DNA from: Fasciola hepatica
Taxonomy: Eukaryota; Platyhelminthes; Trematoda; Plagiorchiida; Fasciolidae
DNA: 64,000 nt
Reading direction: 5' to 3'
NCBI GenBank assembly: GCA_948099385.1
Contig: CANUEZ040000203.1
Coordinates: forward strand, 2,604,001-2,668,000
Shown here: positions 38,711 to 52,234 of the stretch, in pieces
Layout: each line of letters starts with the position of its first letter
Numbering within the stretch: position 1 is the first letter of the stretch
Notes under the pieces: generated by a model
Databases searched by the model: none
Told to the model about the DNA's origin: nothing
What the model saw: only the letters and a program-made list of their open reading frames with translations
Made by a program: the position numbers and the translations under genes

Positions 38711-41243
38711 CCTAAGTAAAACCAACGCATTCCCTTATGAACAATCCACACAGATTGCTCATACAATGCAAAAGAGCAGCAGCAGATTAGATTTGTTTAT
38801 GATTCTTCATGCAGATTGACAACGAAAGTGACCATTGAAAATTATGGAAGCACTGTACAGCTGTTTGATCCGCTAAGGGAATCATGAGCATTGCACATGG
38901 ACAGAGCCCACACGGGGACACGAACAAGGGTTCGGGTGAACGAATGTCAGTGAAACCCACAAACCAAAAGGCTATCCGATATGGGTCTCAACGCTTTGTT
39001 CAACATATACACTATATGATATAGCACAATCCCCAAATTGGCTTCGGCTTTCGCTTTCGCTTTGAACGGTAACAACCAAATTCTAGCAAACCAATCCAAT
39101 CCTATGTTCCATCACTTCAATATTTATTGGCCTGAGTAGAACCAACGCATTCCCTTATGAACAATCCCCACACAGATTGCTCATACAATGCAATAGAGCA
39201 GTAGCAGAGTAGATTTGTATAATATGATTCTCCATGCAGCTTGAACACTGAACTGACCATTGAAAATGATGGAAGCACTGTACAGCTGTTTGATCCGCTA
39301 AGGGAATCATGAGCATTGCACATGGACAGAGCCCACACGGGGACACGAACAAGGGTTGGGGTGAACGATTGTCAGTCGAACACCCAAACGACAACGTTAT
39401 CCGATATGGGTCTCAACGCTTTGTTCAACATATACACTACATGATATAGCACAATCCCCAAATTGGCTTCGGCTTTCGCTTTCGCTTTGAAAGGTAACAA
39501 CCAAATTCTCGCACACCGATTCAATCCTATGTTCCATCACTTCTCTATTTATGGGCCTAAGGAAAACCAAGGCATTCCCTTATGAACAATCCACACAGAT
39601 TGCTCATACAATGCAATAGAGCAGTAGCAGAGTAGATTTGTATAATCTGATTCTCCATGCAGCTTGACCACGGAACTGACCATTGAAAATGATTGAAGCA
39701 CTGTACAGCTGTTTGATCCGCTAAGGGAATCATGAGCATTGCACATGGACAGAGCCCACACGGGGACACGAACAAGGGTTGGGGTGAACGATTGTCAGTC
39801 GAACACCCAAACCACAAGCCTATACCATATGGGTCTCAACGCTTTGTTCAACATTTACAATACATGATATAGCACAATCCCCAAATTGGCTTCGGCTTTC
39901 GCTTTCGCTTTGAAAGGTAACAACCAAATTCTCGCACACCGATCCAATCCTATGTTCCATCACTTCTCTATTCATTGGCGTAATTAGAACCAACGAATTC
40001 TCTTATGAACAATCCACACAGATTGCTCATACAATGCAAAAGAGCAGCAGCAGATTAGATTTGTTTGTGATTCTTCATGCAGATTGACAACGAAAGTGAC
40101 CATTGAAAATTATGGAAGCACTGTACAGCTGTTTGATCCGCTAAGGGAATCATGAGCATTGCACATGGACAGAGCCCACACGGGGACACGAACAAGGGTT
40201 GGGGTGAACGAATATCAATCCAAAACAAAATTCACAATCTATCCGACATGTGTCTGAACGCTTTGTTCAACATATACACTACATGATATTGTACAATCCC
40301 CAAATTGGCTTCGGCTTTCGCTTTCGCTTTGAATGGTAACAACCAAATTCTCGCACACCGATTCAATCCTATGTTCCATCACTTCTCTATGTATGGGCCC
40401 AAGTAAAACCAAGGCATTCCCTTAGGAACAATCCACACAGATTGCTCATACAATGCAATAGAGCAGTAGCAGAGTAGATTTGTATAATATGATTCTTCAT
40501 GCAGCTTGAACACTGAACTGACCATTGAAAAATATGGAAGCACTGTACAGCGGTTTGATCCGCTAAGGGAATCATGAGCATTGCACATGGACAGATTCCA
40601 CACGTGGACACGAACAAGGGTTGGGGTGAACGAATGTCAGTCGAACACCCAAACGACAAGGCTATGCGATATGGGTCTCAACGCTTTGTTCAACATATAC
40701 ACTACATGATATAGCACAATCCCCAAATTGGCTTCGGCTTTCGCTTTCGCTTTGAAAGGTAACAATCAAATTCTCGCACACCGAACCAATCCCATGTTCC
40801 ATCACTTCTCTATTTATGGGCCTTAATAAAACCAACGCATTCCCTTATGAACAATCCACACAGATTGCTCATACAATGCAATAGAGCAGTAGCAGAGTAG
40901 ATTTGTATAATATGATTCTCCATTAAGCTTGACAACGAAACTGACCATTGGAAATTATGGAAGCACTGTACAGCTGTTTGATCCGCTAAGAGAATCATGA
41001 GCATTGCACATGGACAGAGCCCACACGGGGACACGAACAAGGGTTGGGGTGAACGATTGTCAGTCGAACACCCAAACCACAAGCCTATACCATATGGGTC
41101 TCAACGCTTTGTTCAACATTTACAATACATGATATAGCACAATCCCCAAATTGGCTTCGGCTTTCGCTTTCGCTTTGAAAGGTAACAACCAAATTCTCGC
41201 ACACCGATTCAATCCTATGTTCCATCACTTCTCTATTTATGGG
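38711..41243. repeat. Block E1, duplicated 9.3 kb downstream
   Basis: Six monomers. Marks: tttgtttatgattcttcatgc (-3) with gcagcagcagattag (38780, 40045), ttctagcaaaccaatcc with cttcaatatttattggcctgag (39081-39135), cctataccatatggg (39820, 41083), ctattcattggcgtaattag (39969), and atcaatccaaaacaaaattc (40213). From about 38765 to 40800 the same order of versions recurs at 48068-50100 at an offset of 9301-9303 bp (22 monomers). From about 40400 to 42000 it recurs at 51400-53000 at an offset of 10991 bp (26 monomers). Confidence 0.82.
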
Positions 41244-44204
41244 CCTAAGTAAAACCAAGGCATTCCCTTATGAACAATCCACACAGAATGCCCATACAAT
41301 GCAATAGAGCAGTAGCAGAGTAGATTTGTATAATATGATTCTCCATGCAGCTTGAACACTGAACTGACCATTGAAAATGAATGAAACACTGTACAGCTGT
41401 TTGATCCGCTAAGGGAATCATGAGCATTGCACATGGAGAGAGCCCACACGGTACCCGAACAAGGGTTGGGGTGAACGAATGTCAATCGAAAAACCAATTA
41501 ACAATGCTATCCGATATGGGTCTGAACGCTTTGTTCAACATATACACTACATGATATAGCACAATACCCAAATTGGCTTCGGCTTTCGCTTTCGCTTTGA
41601 ACGGTAACAACCAAATTCTCGCACACCGATCCAATCCTATGTTCCATCACTTCTCTATTTATGGGCCTTAGTAAAACCAAGGCATTCCCTTATGAACAAT
41701 CCACACAGATTGCTCATACAATGCAATAGAGCAGTAGCAGAGTAGATTTGTATAATATGATTCTCCATGCAGCTTGAACACTGAACTGACCATTGAAAAT
41801 GATTGAAGCACTGTACAGCTGTTTGATCCGCTAAGGGAATCATGAGCATTGCACATGGACAGAGCCCACACGGGGACACGAACAAGGGTTGGGGTGAGCG
41901 AATGCCAGTGAAACCCACAAACCACAAGGCTATCCGATATTGGTCTCAACGCTTTGTTCAACATATACAATACATGATATAGCACAATCCCCAAATTGGC
42001 TTCGGCTTTCGCTTTCGCTTTGAAAGGTAACAATCAAATTCTCGCACACCGAACCAATCCTATGTTCCATCACTTCTCTATTTATGGGCCTAAGTAAAAC
42101 CAACGCATTCCCTTATGAACAATCCACACAGATTGCTCATACAATGCAATAGAGCAGTAGCAGAGTAGATTTATATAATATGATTCTCCATTAAGCTTGA
42201 CAACGAAACTGACCATTGGAAATTATGGAAGCACTGTACAGCTGTTTGATCCGCTAAGGGAATCATGAGCATTGCACATGGACAGAGCACACACGGGGAC
42301 ACGAACAAGGGTTGGGGTGAACGAATGTCAGTCGAACACCCAAACGACAACGTTATCCGATATGGGTCTGAACGCTTTGTTCAACATATACAATACATGA
42401 TATAGCACAATCCCCAAATTGGCTTCGGCTTTCGCTTTCGCTTTGAAAGGTAACAATCAAATTCTCGCACACCGAACCAATCCTATGTTCCATCACTTCT
42501 CTATTTATGGGCCTAAGTAAAACCAACGCATTCCCTTATGAACAATCCACACAGATTGCTCATACAATGCAATAGAGCAGTAGCAGAGTAGATTTATATA
42601 ATATGATTCTCCATTAAGCTTGACAACGAAACTGACCATTGGAAATTATGGAAGCACTGTACAGCTGTTTGATCCGCTAAGAGAATCATGAGCATTGCAC
42701 ATGGACAGAGCCCACACGGGGACACGACTAAGGTTTCGGGTGAGCGAATGCCAGTGAAACCCACAAACCACAAGGCTATCCGATATTGGTCTCAACGCTT
42801 TGTTCAACATATACACTACATGATATAGCACAATCCCCAAATTGGCTTCGGCTTTCGCTTTCGCTTTGAAAGGTAACAACAAAATTCTCGCACACCGATT
42901 CAATCCTATGTTCCATCACTTCTCTATTTATGGGCCTAACTAAAACCAAGGCATTCCCTTATGAACAATCCACACAGAATGCCCATACAATGCAATAGAG
43001 CAGTAGCAGAGTAGATTTGTATAATATGATTCTCCATGCAGCTTGAACACTGAACTGACCATTGAAAATGAATGAAACTCTGTACAGCTGTTTGATCCGC
43101 TAAGGGAATCATGAGCATTGCACATGGAGAGAGCCCACACGGTACCCGAAGAAGGGTTGGGGTGAACGAATGTCAATCGAAAAACCAATTAACAATGCTA
43201 TCCGATATGGGTCTGAACGCTTTGTTCAACATATACACTACATGATATAGCACAATACCCAAATTGGCTTCGGCTTTCGCTTTCGCTTTGAACGGTAACA
43301 ACCAAATTCTCGCACACCGATCCAATCCTATGTTCCATCAATTCTCTATTTATGGGCCTAAGTAAAACCAAGGCATTCCCTTATGAACAATCCACACACA
43401 GATTGCTCATACAATGCAATAGAGCAGTAGCAGGGTAGATTTGCATAATATGATTCTCCATGCAGCTTGAACACTGAACTGACCATTGAAAATGATTGAA
43501 GCACTGTACAGCTGTTTGATCCGCTAAGGGAATCATGAGCATTGCACATGGACAGAGCACACACGGGGACACGAACAAGGGTTGGGGTGAACGAATGTCA
43601 GTCGAACACCCAAACGACAACGTTATCCGATATGGGTCTGAACGCTTTGTTCAACATATACAATACATGATATAGCACAATCCCCAAATTGGCTTCGGCT
43701 TTCGCTTTCGCTTTGAAAGGTAACAATCAAATTCTCGCACACCGAACCAATCCTATGTTCCATCACTTCTCTATTTATGGGCCTAAGTAAAACCAACGCA
43801 TTCCCTTATGAACAATCCACACAGATTGCTCATACAATGCAATAGAGCAGTAGCAGAGTAGATTTATATAATATGCTTCTCCATTAAGCTTGACAACGAA
43901 ACTGACCATTGGAAATTATGGAAGCACTGTACAGCTGTTTGATCCGCTAAGAGAATCATGAGCATTGCACATGGACAGAGCCCACACGGGGACACGACTA
44001 AGGTTTCGGGTGAGCGAATGCCAGTGAAACCCACAAACCACAAGGCTATCCGATATTGGTCTCAACGCTTTGTTCAACATATACACTACATGATATAGCA
44101 CAATCCCCAAATTGGCTTCGGCTTTCGCTTTCGCTTTGAAAGGTAACAACAAAATTCTCGCACACCGATTCAATCCTATGTTCCATCACTTCTCTATTTA
44201 TGGG
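41244..44204. repeat. F/G/H/J monomers, trimer rhythm J-F-H
   Basis: F at about 41244, 42935 and 44205, G at 41666, H at about 43358, J at about 42513 and 43783. F: cagaatgcccatac, gaatgaaac, GGTACC. G: gtgagcgaatgcc with tattggtctc. H: gatttgcataatatg and gagcacacac. J: ccattaagcttgacaacg, gagaatcatg, cgactaaggtttcggg. The stretch 42.5-43.25 kb is repeated 1270 bp further on. A chimeric J at about 42091 has the gagcacacac and acaacgttatcc tail otherwise following H. Confidence 0.75.
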
Positions 44205-46318
44205 CCTAAGTAAAACCAAGGCATTCCCTTATGAACAATCCACACAGAATGCCCATACAATGCAATAGAGCAGTAGCAGAGTAGATTTGTATAATATGAT
44301 TCTCCATGCAGCTTGAACACTGAACTGACCATTGAAAATGAATGAAACTCTGTACAGCTGTTTGATCCGCTAAGGGAATCATGAGCATTGCACATGGAGA
44401 GAGCCCACACGGTACCCGAACAAGGGTTGGGGTGAACGAATGTCAATCGAAAAACCAATTAACAATGCTATCCGATATGGGTCTCAACGCTTTGTTCAAC
44501 ATATACACTACATGATATAGCACAATACCCAAATTGGCTTCGGCTTTCGCTTTCGCTTTGAACGGTAACAACCAAATTCTCGCACACCGATCCAATCCTA
44601 TGTTCCATCACTTCTCTATTTATGGGCCTTAGTAAAACCAAGGCATTCCCTTATGAACAATCCACACAGATTGCTCATACAATGCAATAGAGCAGTAGCA
44701 GAGTAGATTTGTATAATATGATTCTCCATGCAGCTTGAACACTGAACTGACCATTGAAAATGATTGAAGCACTGTACAGCTGTTTGATCCGCTAAGGGAA
44801 TCATGAGCATTGCACATGGACAGAGCCCACACGGGGACACGAACAAGGGTTGGGGTGAGCGAATGCCAGTGAAACCCACAAACCACAAGGCTATCCGATA
44901 TTGGTCTCAACGCTTTGTTCAACGTATACACTACATGATATAGCACAATCCACAAATTGGCTTCGGCTTTCGCTTTCGCTTTGAAAGGTAACAACCAAAT
45001 TCTCGCACACCAATCCAATCCTATGTTCCATCAATTCTCTATTTATGGGCCTAAGTAAAACCAAGGCATTCCCTTATGAACAATCCACACAGATTGCTCA
45101 TACAATGCAATAGAGCAGTAGCAGAGTAGATTTGCATAATATGATTCTCCATGCAGCTTGAACACTGAACTGACCATTGAAAATGATTGAAGCACTGTAC
45201 AGCTGTTTGATCCGCTAAGGGAATCATGAGCATTGCACATGGACAGAGCACACACGGGGACACGAACAAGGGTTGGGGTGAACGAATGTCAGTCGAACAC
45301 CCAAACCACAAGGCTATCCGATATGGGTCTCAACGCTTTGTTCAACATATACACTACATGATATAGCACAATCCCCAAATTGGCTTCGGCTTTCGCTTTC
45401 GCTTTGAATGGTAACAACCAAATTCTCGCACACCGATCCAATCCTATGTTCCATCACTTCTCTATTTATGGGCCTAAGTAAAACCAAGGCATTCCCTTAT
45501 GAACAATCCACACAGATTGCTCATACAATGCAATAGAGCAGTAGCAGTGTAGATTTGTATAATATGATTATTCATGCAGCTTGACAACGAAACCAACCAT
45601 TGGAAATTATGGAAGCACTGTACAGCTGTTTGATCCGCTAAGGGAATCATGAGCATTGCACATGGACAGAGCCCACTCGGAGACACGAACAAGGGTTGGG
45701 GTGAACGAATGTCAGTCGAACACCCAAACCACAAGGCTATCCGATATGGGTCTCAACGCTTTGTTCAACATATACACTACATGATATAGCACAATCCCCA
45801 AATTGGCTTCGGCTTTCGCTTTCGCTTTGAACGGTAACAACCAAATTCTCGCACACCGATCCAATCCTATGTTCCATCACTTCTCTATTTATGGGCCTAA
45901 GTAAAACCAAGGCATTCCCTTATGAACAATCCACACAGATTGCTCATACAATGCAATAGAGCAGTAGCAGTGTAGATTTGTATAATATGATTATTCATGC
46001 AGCTTGACAACGAAACTGACCATTGGATATTATGGAAGCACTGTACAGCTGTTTGATCCGCTAAGAGAATCATGAGCATTGCACATGGACAGAGCCCACA
46101 CGGGGACACGACTAAGGTTTCGGGTGAGCGAATGCCAGTGAAACCCACAAACCACAAGGCTATCCGATATTGGTCTCAACGCTTTGTTCAACGTATACAC
46201 TACATGATATAGCACAATCCCCAAATTGGCTTCGGCTTTCGCTTTCGCTTTGAAAGGTAACAACCAAATTCTAGCAAACCAATCCAATCCTATGTTCCAT
46301 CACTTCAATATTTATTGG
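44205..46318. repeat. HOR F-G-H-I-J, first copy
   Basis: F 44205, G 44627, H 45050, I 45473, I/J chimera 45896. I is marked by gcagtgtagatttg with gattattcatgc. The fifth monomer starts as I and ends as J (cgactaaggtttcggg at about 46109). The same chimera is found at 56046-56468, 10150 bp (24 monomers) away, so it is shared by descent. G has attatcaacgtatacac-type core marks: ttcaacgtatacac and atccacaaattgg. Confidence 0.8.
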
Positions 46319-48013
46319 CCTGAGTAGAACCAACGCATTCCCTTATGAACAATCCACACAGATTGCTCATACAATGCAATAGAGCAGTAGCAGAGTAGAT
46401 TTGTATAATATGATTCTCCATGCAGCTTGAACACTGAACTGACCATTGAAAATGATGGAAGCACTGTACAGCTGTTTTTCATCCGCTAAGGGAATCATGA
46501 GCATTGCACATGGACAGAGCCCACACGGGGACACAAACAAGGGTTGTTGTGAACGATTGTCAGTCGAACACCCAAACGACAACGTTATCCGATATGGGTC
46601 TCAACGCTTTGTTCAACATATACACTACATGATATAGCACAATCCCCAAATTGGCTTCGGCTTTCGCTTTCGCTTTGAATGGTAACAACCAAATTCTCGC
46701 ACACCGATTCAATCCTATGTTCCATCACTTCTCTATTTATGGGCCTAACTAAAACCAAGGCATTCCCTTATGAACAATCCACACAGAATGCCCATACAAT
46801 GCAATAGAGCAGTAGCAGAGTAGATTTGTATAATATGATTCTCCATGCAGCTTGAACACTGAACTGACCATTGAAAATGAATGAAACACTGTACAGCTGT
46901 TTGATCCGCTAAGGGAATCATGAGCATTGCACATGGAGAGAGCCCACACGGTACCCGAACAAGGGTTGGGGTGAACGAATGTCAATCGAAAAACCAATTA
47001 ACAATGCTATCCGATATGGGTCTCAACGCTTTGTTCAACATATACACTACATGATATAGCACAATCCACAAATTGGCTTCGGCTTTCGCTTTCGCTTTGA
47101 AAGGTAACAACCAAATTCTCGCACACCAATCCAATCCTATGTTCCATCACTTCTCTATTTATGGGTCTAAGTAAAACCAAGGCATTCCCTTATGAACAAT
47201 CCCCACACAGATTGCTCATACAATGCAATAGAGCAGTAGCAGAGTAGATTTGTATAATATGATTCTCCATGCAGCTTGAACAATGAACTGACCATTGAAA
47301 ATGATTGAAGCACTGTACAGCTGTTTGATCCGCTAAGGGAATCATGAGCATTGCACATGGACAGAGCACACACGGGGACACGAACAAGGGTTGGGGTGAA
47401 CGAATGTCAGTCGAACACCCAAACCACAAGGCTATCCCATATGGGTCTCAACGGTTTGTTCAACATATACACTACATGATATAGCACAATCCCCAAATTG
47501 GCTTCGGCTTTCGCTTTGGCTTTGAATGGTAACAACCAAATTCTCGCACACCGATCCAATCCTATGTTCCATCACTTCTCTATTTATGGGCCTAAGTAAA
47601 ACCAAGGCATTCCCTTATGAACAATCCACACAGATTGCTCATACAATGCAATAGAGCAGTAGCAGTGTAGATTTGTATAATATGATTATTCATGCAGCTT
47701 GACAACGAAACTGACCATTGGAAATTATGGAAGCACTGTACAGCTGTTTGATCCGCTAAGGGAATCATGAGCATTGCACATGGACAGAGTCCAAACGGGG
47801 ACACGAACAAGGGTTGGGGTGAACGATTGTCAGTCGAACACCCAAACCACAAGCCTATACCATATGGGTCTCAACGCTTTGTTCAACATTTACAATACAT
47901 GATATAGCACAATCCCCAAATTGGCTTCGGCTTTCGCTTTCGCTTTGAAAGGTAACAACCAAATTCTCGCACACCGATCCAATCCTATGTTCCATCACTT
48001 CTCTATTCATTGG
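46319..48013. repeat. E-like monomer plus shortened F/G-H-I module
   Basis: A monomer with ctgagtagaacc and gctgtttttcatccgc (about 46470, +1) is followed by F (46744), H-like (47166) and I (47591). The F copy changes into a G tail in the core: after the F cassette it reads atccacaaattgg and caccaatcc, both G marks. G is thus removed as a separate unit. The same F/G fusion followed by H and I appears at 56469-57738, 9725 bp (23 monomers) away, with shared private marks gggtctaag, acggtttgttc and gagtccaaacggg. Confidence 0.8.
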
Positions 48014-51000
48014 CGTAATTAGAACCAACGAATTCTCTTATGAACAATCCACACAGATTGCTCATACAATGCAAAAGAGCAGCAGCAGATTAGATTTGTT
48101 TATGATTCTTCATGCAGATTGACAACGAAAGTGACCATTGAAAATTATGGAAGCACTGTACAGCTGTTTGATCCGCTAAGGGAATCATGAGCATTGCACA
48201 TGGACAGAGCCCACACGGGGACACGAACAAGGGTTGGGGTGAACGAATGTCAGTGAAACCCACAAACCAAAAGGCTATCCGATATGGGTCTCAACGCTTT
48301 GTTCAACATATACACTATATGATATAGCACAATCCCCAAATTGGCTTCGGCTTTCGCTTTCGCTTTGAAAGGTAACAACCAAATTCTAGCAAACCAATCC
48401 AATCCTATGTTCCATCACTTCAATATTTATTGGCCTGAGTAGAACCAACGCATTCCCTTATGAACAATCCACACAGATTGCTCATACAATGCAATAGAGC
48501 AGTAGCAGAGTAGATTTGTATAATATGATTCTCCATGCAGCTTGAACACTGAACTGACCATTGAAAATGATGGAAGCACTGTACAGCTGTTTGATCCGCT
48601 AAGGGAATCATGAGCATTGCACATGGACAGAGCCCACACGGGGACACGAACAAGGGTTGTTGTGAACGATTGTCAGTCGAACACCCAAACGACAACGTTA
48701 TCCGATATGGGTCTCAACGCTTTGTTCAACATATACACTACATGATATAGCACAATCCCCAAATTGGCTTCGGCTTTCGCTTTCGCTTTGAAAGGTAACA
48801 ACCAAATTCTCGCACACCGATTCAATCCTATGTTCCATCACTTCTCTATTTATGGGCCTAAGTAAAACCAAGGCATTCCCTTATGAACAATCCACACAGA
48901 TTGCTCATACAATTCAATAGAGCAGTAGCAGAGTAGATTTGTATAATCTGATTCTCCATGCAGCTTGAACACTGAACTGACCCTTGAAAATTATTGAAGC
49001 ACTGTACAGCTGTTTGATCCGCTAAGGGAATCATGAGCATTGCACATGGACAGAGCCCACACGGGGACACGAACAAGGGTTGGGGTGAACGATTGTCAGT
49101 CGAACACCCAAACCACAAGCCTATACCATATGGGTCTCAACGCTTTGTTCAACATTTACAATACATGATATAGCACAATCCCCAAATTGGCTTCGGCTTT
49201 CGCTTTCGCTTTGAAAGGTAACAACCAAATTCTCGCACACCGATCCAATCCTATGTTCCATCACTTCTCTATTCATTGGCGTAATTAGAACCAACGAATT
49301 CTCTTATGAACAATCCACACAGATTGCTCATACAATGCAAAAGAGCAGCAGCAGATTAGATTTGTTTATGATTCTTCATGCAGATTGACAACGAAAGTGA
49401 CCATTGAAAATTATGGAAGCACTGTACAGCTGTTTGATCCGCTAAGGGAATAGTGAGCTTTGCACATGGACAGAGCCCACACGGGGACACCAACAAAGGT
49501 TGGGGTGAACGAATATCAATCCAAAACAAAATTCACAATCTATCCGACATGTGTCTGAACGCTTTGTTCAACATATACACTACATGATATTGTACAATCC
49601 CCAAATTGGCTTCGGCTTTCGCTTTCGCTTTGAATGGTAACAACCAAATTCTCGCACACCGATTCAATCCTATGTTCCATCACTTCTCTATGTATGGGCC
49701 CAAGTAAAACCAAGGCATTCCCTTAGGAACAATCCACACAGATTGCTCATACAATGCAATAGAGCAGTAGCAGAGTAGATTTGTATAATATGATTCTTCA
49801 TGCAGCTTGAACACTGAACTGACCATTGAAAAATATGGAAGCACTGTACAGCGGTTTGATCCGCTAAGGGAATCATGAGCATTGCACATGGACAGATTCC
49901 ACACGTGGACACGAACAAGGGTTGGGGTGAACGAATGTCAGTCGAACACCCAAACGACAAGGCTATGCGATATGGGTCTCAACGCTTTCTTCAACATATA
50001 CACTACATGATATAGCACAATCCCCAAATTGGCTTCGGCTTTCGCTTTCGCTTTGAAAGGTAACAATCAAATTCTCGCACACCGAACCAATCCTATGTTC
50101 CATCACTTCTCTATTTATGGGCCTAAGTAAAACCAACGCATTCCCTTATGAACAATCCACACAGATTGCTCATACAATGCAATAGAGCAGTAGCAGAGTA
50201 GATTTGTATAATATGATTCTCCAATAAGCTTGACAACGAAACTGACCATTGGAAATTATGGAAGCACTGTACAGCTGTTTGATCCGCTAAGAGAATCATG
50301 AGCATTGCACATGGACAGAGCCCACACGGGGACACGAACAAGGGTTGGGGTGAGCGAATGCCAGTGAAACCCACAAACCAAAAGGCTATCCGATATGGGT
50401 CACAACGCTTTGTTCAACATATACACTACATGATATAGCACAATCCCCAAATTGGCTTCGGCTTTCGCTTTCGCTTTGAATGGTAACAACCAAATTCTCG
50501 CACAGCAATCCAATCCTATGTTCCATCACTTCAATATTTATTGGCCTTAGTAGAACCAACGCATTCCCTTATGAACAATCCCCACACAGATTGCTCATAC
50601 AATGCAATGGAGCAGTAGCAGAGTAGATTTGTATAATATGATTCTTCATGCAGCTTGACAACGAAACTGACCATTGGATATTATGGAAGCACTGTACAGC
50701 TCTTTGATTTGCTAAGGGAATCATGAGCATTGCACATGGACAGAGCCCACACGGGGACACCAACAAAGGTTGGGGTGAACGAATGTCAATCGAAAAACCA
50801 ATTCACAATGCTATACGATATGGGTCTCAACGCTTTGTTCAACATATACACTACATGATACAGTAGAATCCCCAAATTGGCTTCGGCTATCGCTTTCGCT
50901 TTGAACGGTAACAACCAAATTCTCGCACACCGATCCAATCCTATGTTCCATCACTTCTCTATTCATTGGCGTAATTAGATCCAACGAATTCTTTTATGAA

Positions 51001-52234
51001 CAATCCACACAGATTGCTCATACAATGCAAAAGAGCAGCAGCAGATTAGATTTGTTTATGATTCTTCATGCAGATTGACAACGAAAGTGACCATTGAAAA
51101 TTATGGAAGCACTGTACAGCTGTTTGATCCGCTAAGGGAATCATGAGCATTGCACATGGACAGAGCCCACTCGGAGACACGAACAAGGGTTGGGGTGAAC
51201 GAATATCAATCCAAAACAAAATTCACAATCTATCCGACATGTGTCTGAACGCTTTGTTCAACATATACAATACATGATATTGTACAATCCCCAAATTGGC
51301 TTCGGCTTTCGCTTTCGCTTTAAACGCTAACAACGAAATTCTCGCACACCGATTCAATCTTTTGTTCCATCACTTCTCTATTTATGGGCCTAAGTAAAAC
51401 CAAGGCATTCCCTTATGAACAATCCACACAGATTGCTCATACAATGCAATAGATCAGTAGCAGAGTAGAGTTGTATAATATGATTCTTCATGCAGCTTGA
51501 ACACTGAACTGACCATTGAAAAATATGGAAGCACTGTACAGCGGTTTGATCCGCTAAGGGAATCATGAGCATTGCACATGGACAGATTCCACACGGGGAC
51601 ACGAACAAGGGTTGGGGTGAACGAATGTCAGTCGAACACCCAAACGACAACGTTATCCGATATGGGTCTGAACGCTTTGTTCAACATATACAATACATGA
51701 TATTGCACAATCCCCAAATTGGCTTCGGCTTTCGCTTTCGCTTTGAAAGGTAACAATCAAATTCTCGCACACCGAACCAATCCTATGTTCCATCACTTCT
51801 CTATTTATGGGCCTAAGTAAAACCAACGCATTCCCTTATGAACAATCCACACAGATTGCTCATACAATGCAATAGAGCAGTAGCAGAGTAGATTTGTATA
51901 ATATGATTCTCCATTAAGCTTGACAACGAAACTGACCATTGGAAATTATGGAAGCACTGTACAGCTGTTTGATCCGCTAAGAGAATCATGAGCATTGCAC
52001 ATGGACAGAGCCCACACGGGGACACGAACAAGGGTTGGGGTGAACGATTGTCAGTCGAACACCCAAACCACAAGCCTATACCATATGGGTCTCAACGCTT
52101 TGTTCAACATTTACAATACATGATATAGCACAATCCCCAAATTGGCTTCGGCTTTCGCTTTCGCTTTGAAAGGTAACAACAAAATTCTCGCACACCGATT
52201 CAATCCTATGTTCCATCACTTCTCTATTTATGGG
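48014..52234. repeat. Block E2 (copy of E1) and following monomers
   Basis: Ten monomers. 48068-50100 corresponds to 38765-40800 in order and detail. Within it, two stretches about 1267 bp apart share ctattcattggcgtaattag (48002 and 49269) and tttgtttatgattcttcatgc. A third such monomer starts at about 50970. 51400-52234 corresponds to 40400-41243. Two local marks are accaacaaaggttgggg (49490, 50760) and gctctttgatttgc (about 50699). Confidence 0.78.
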
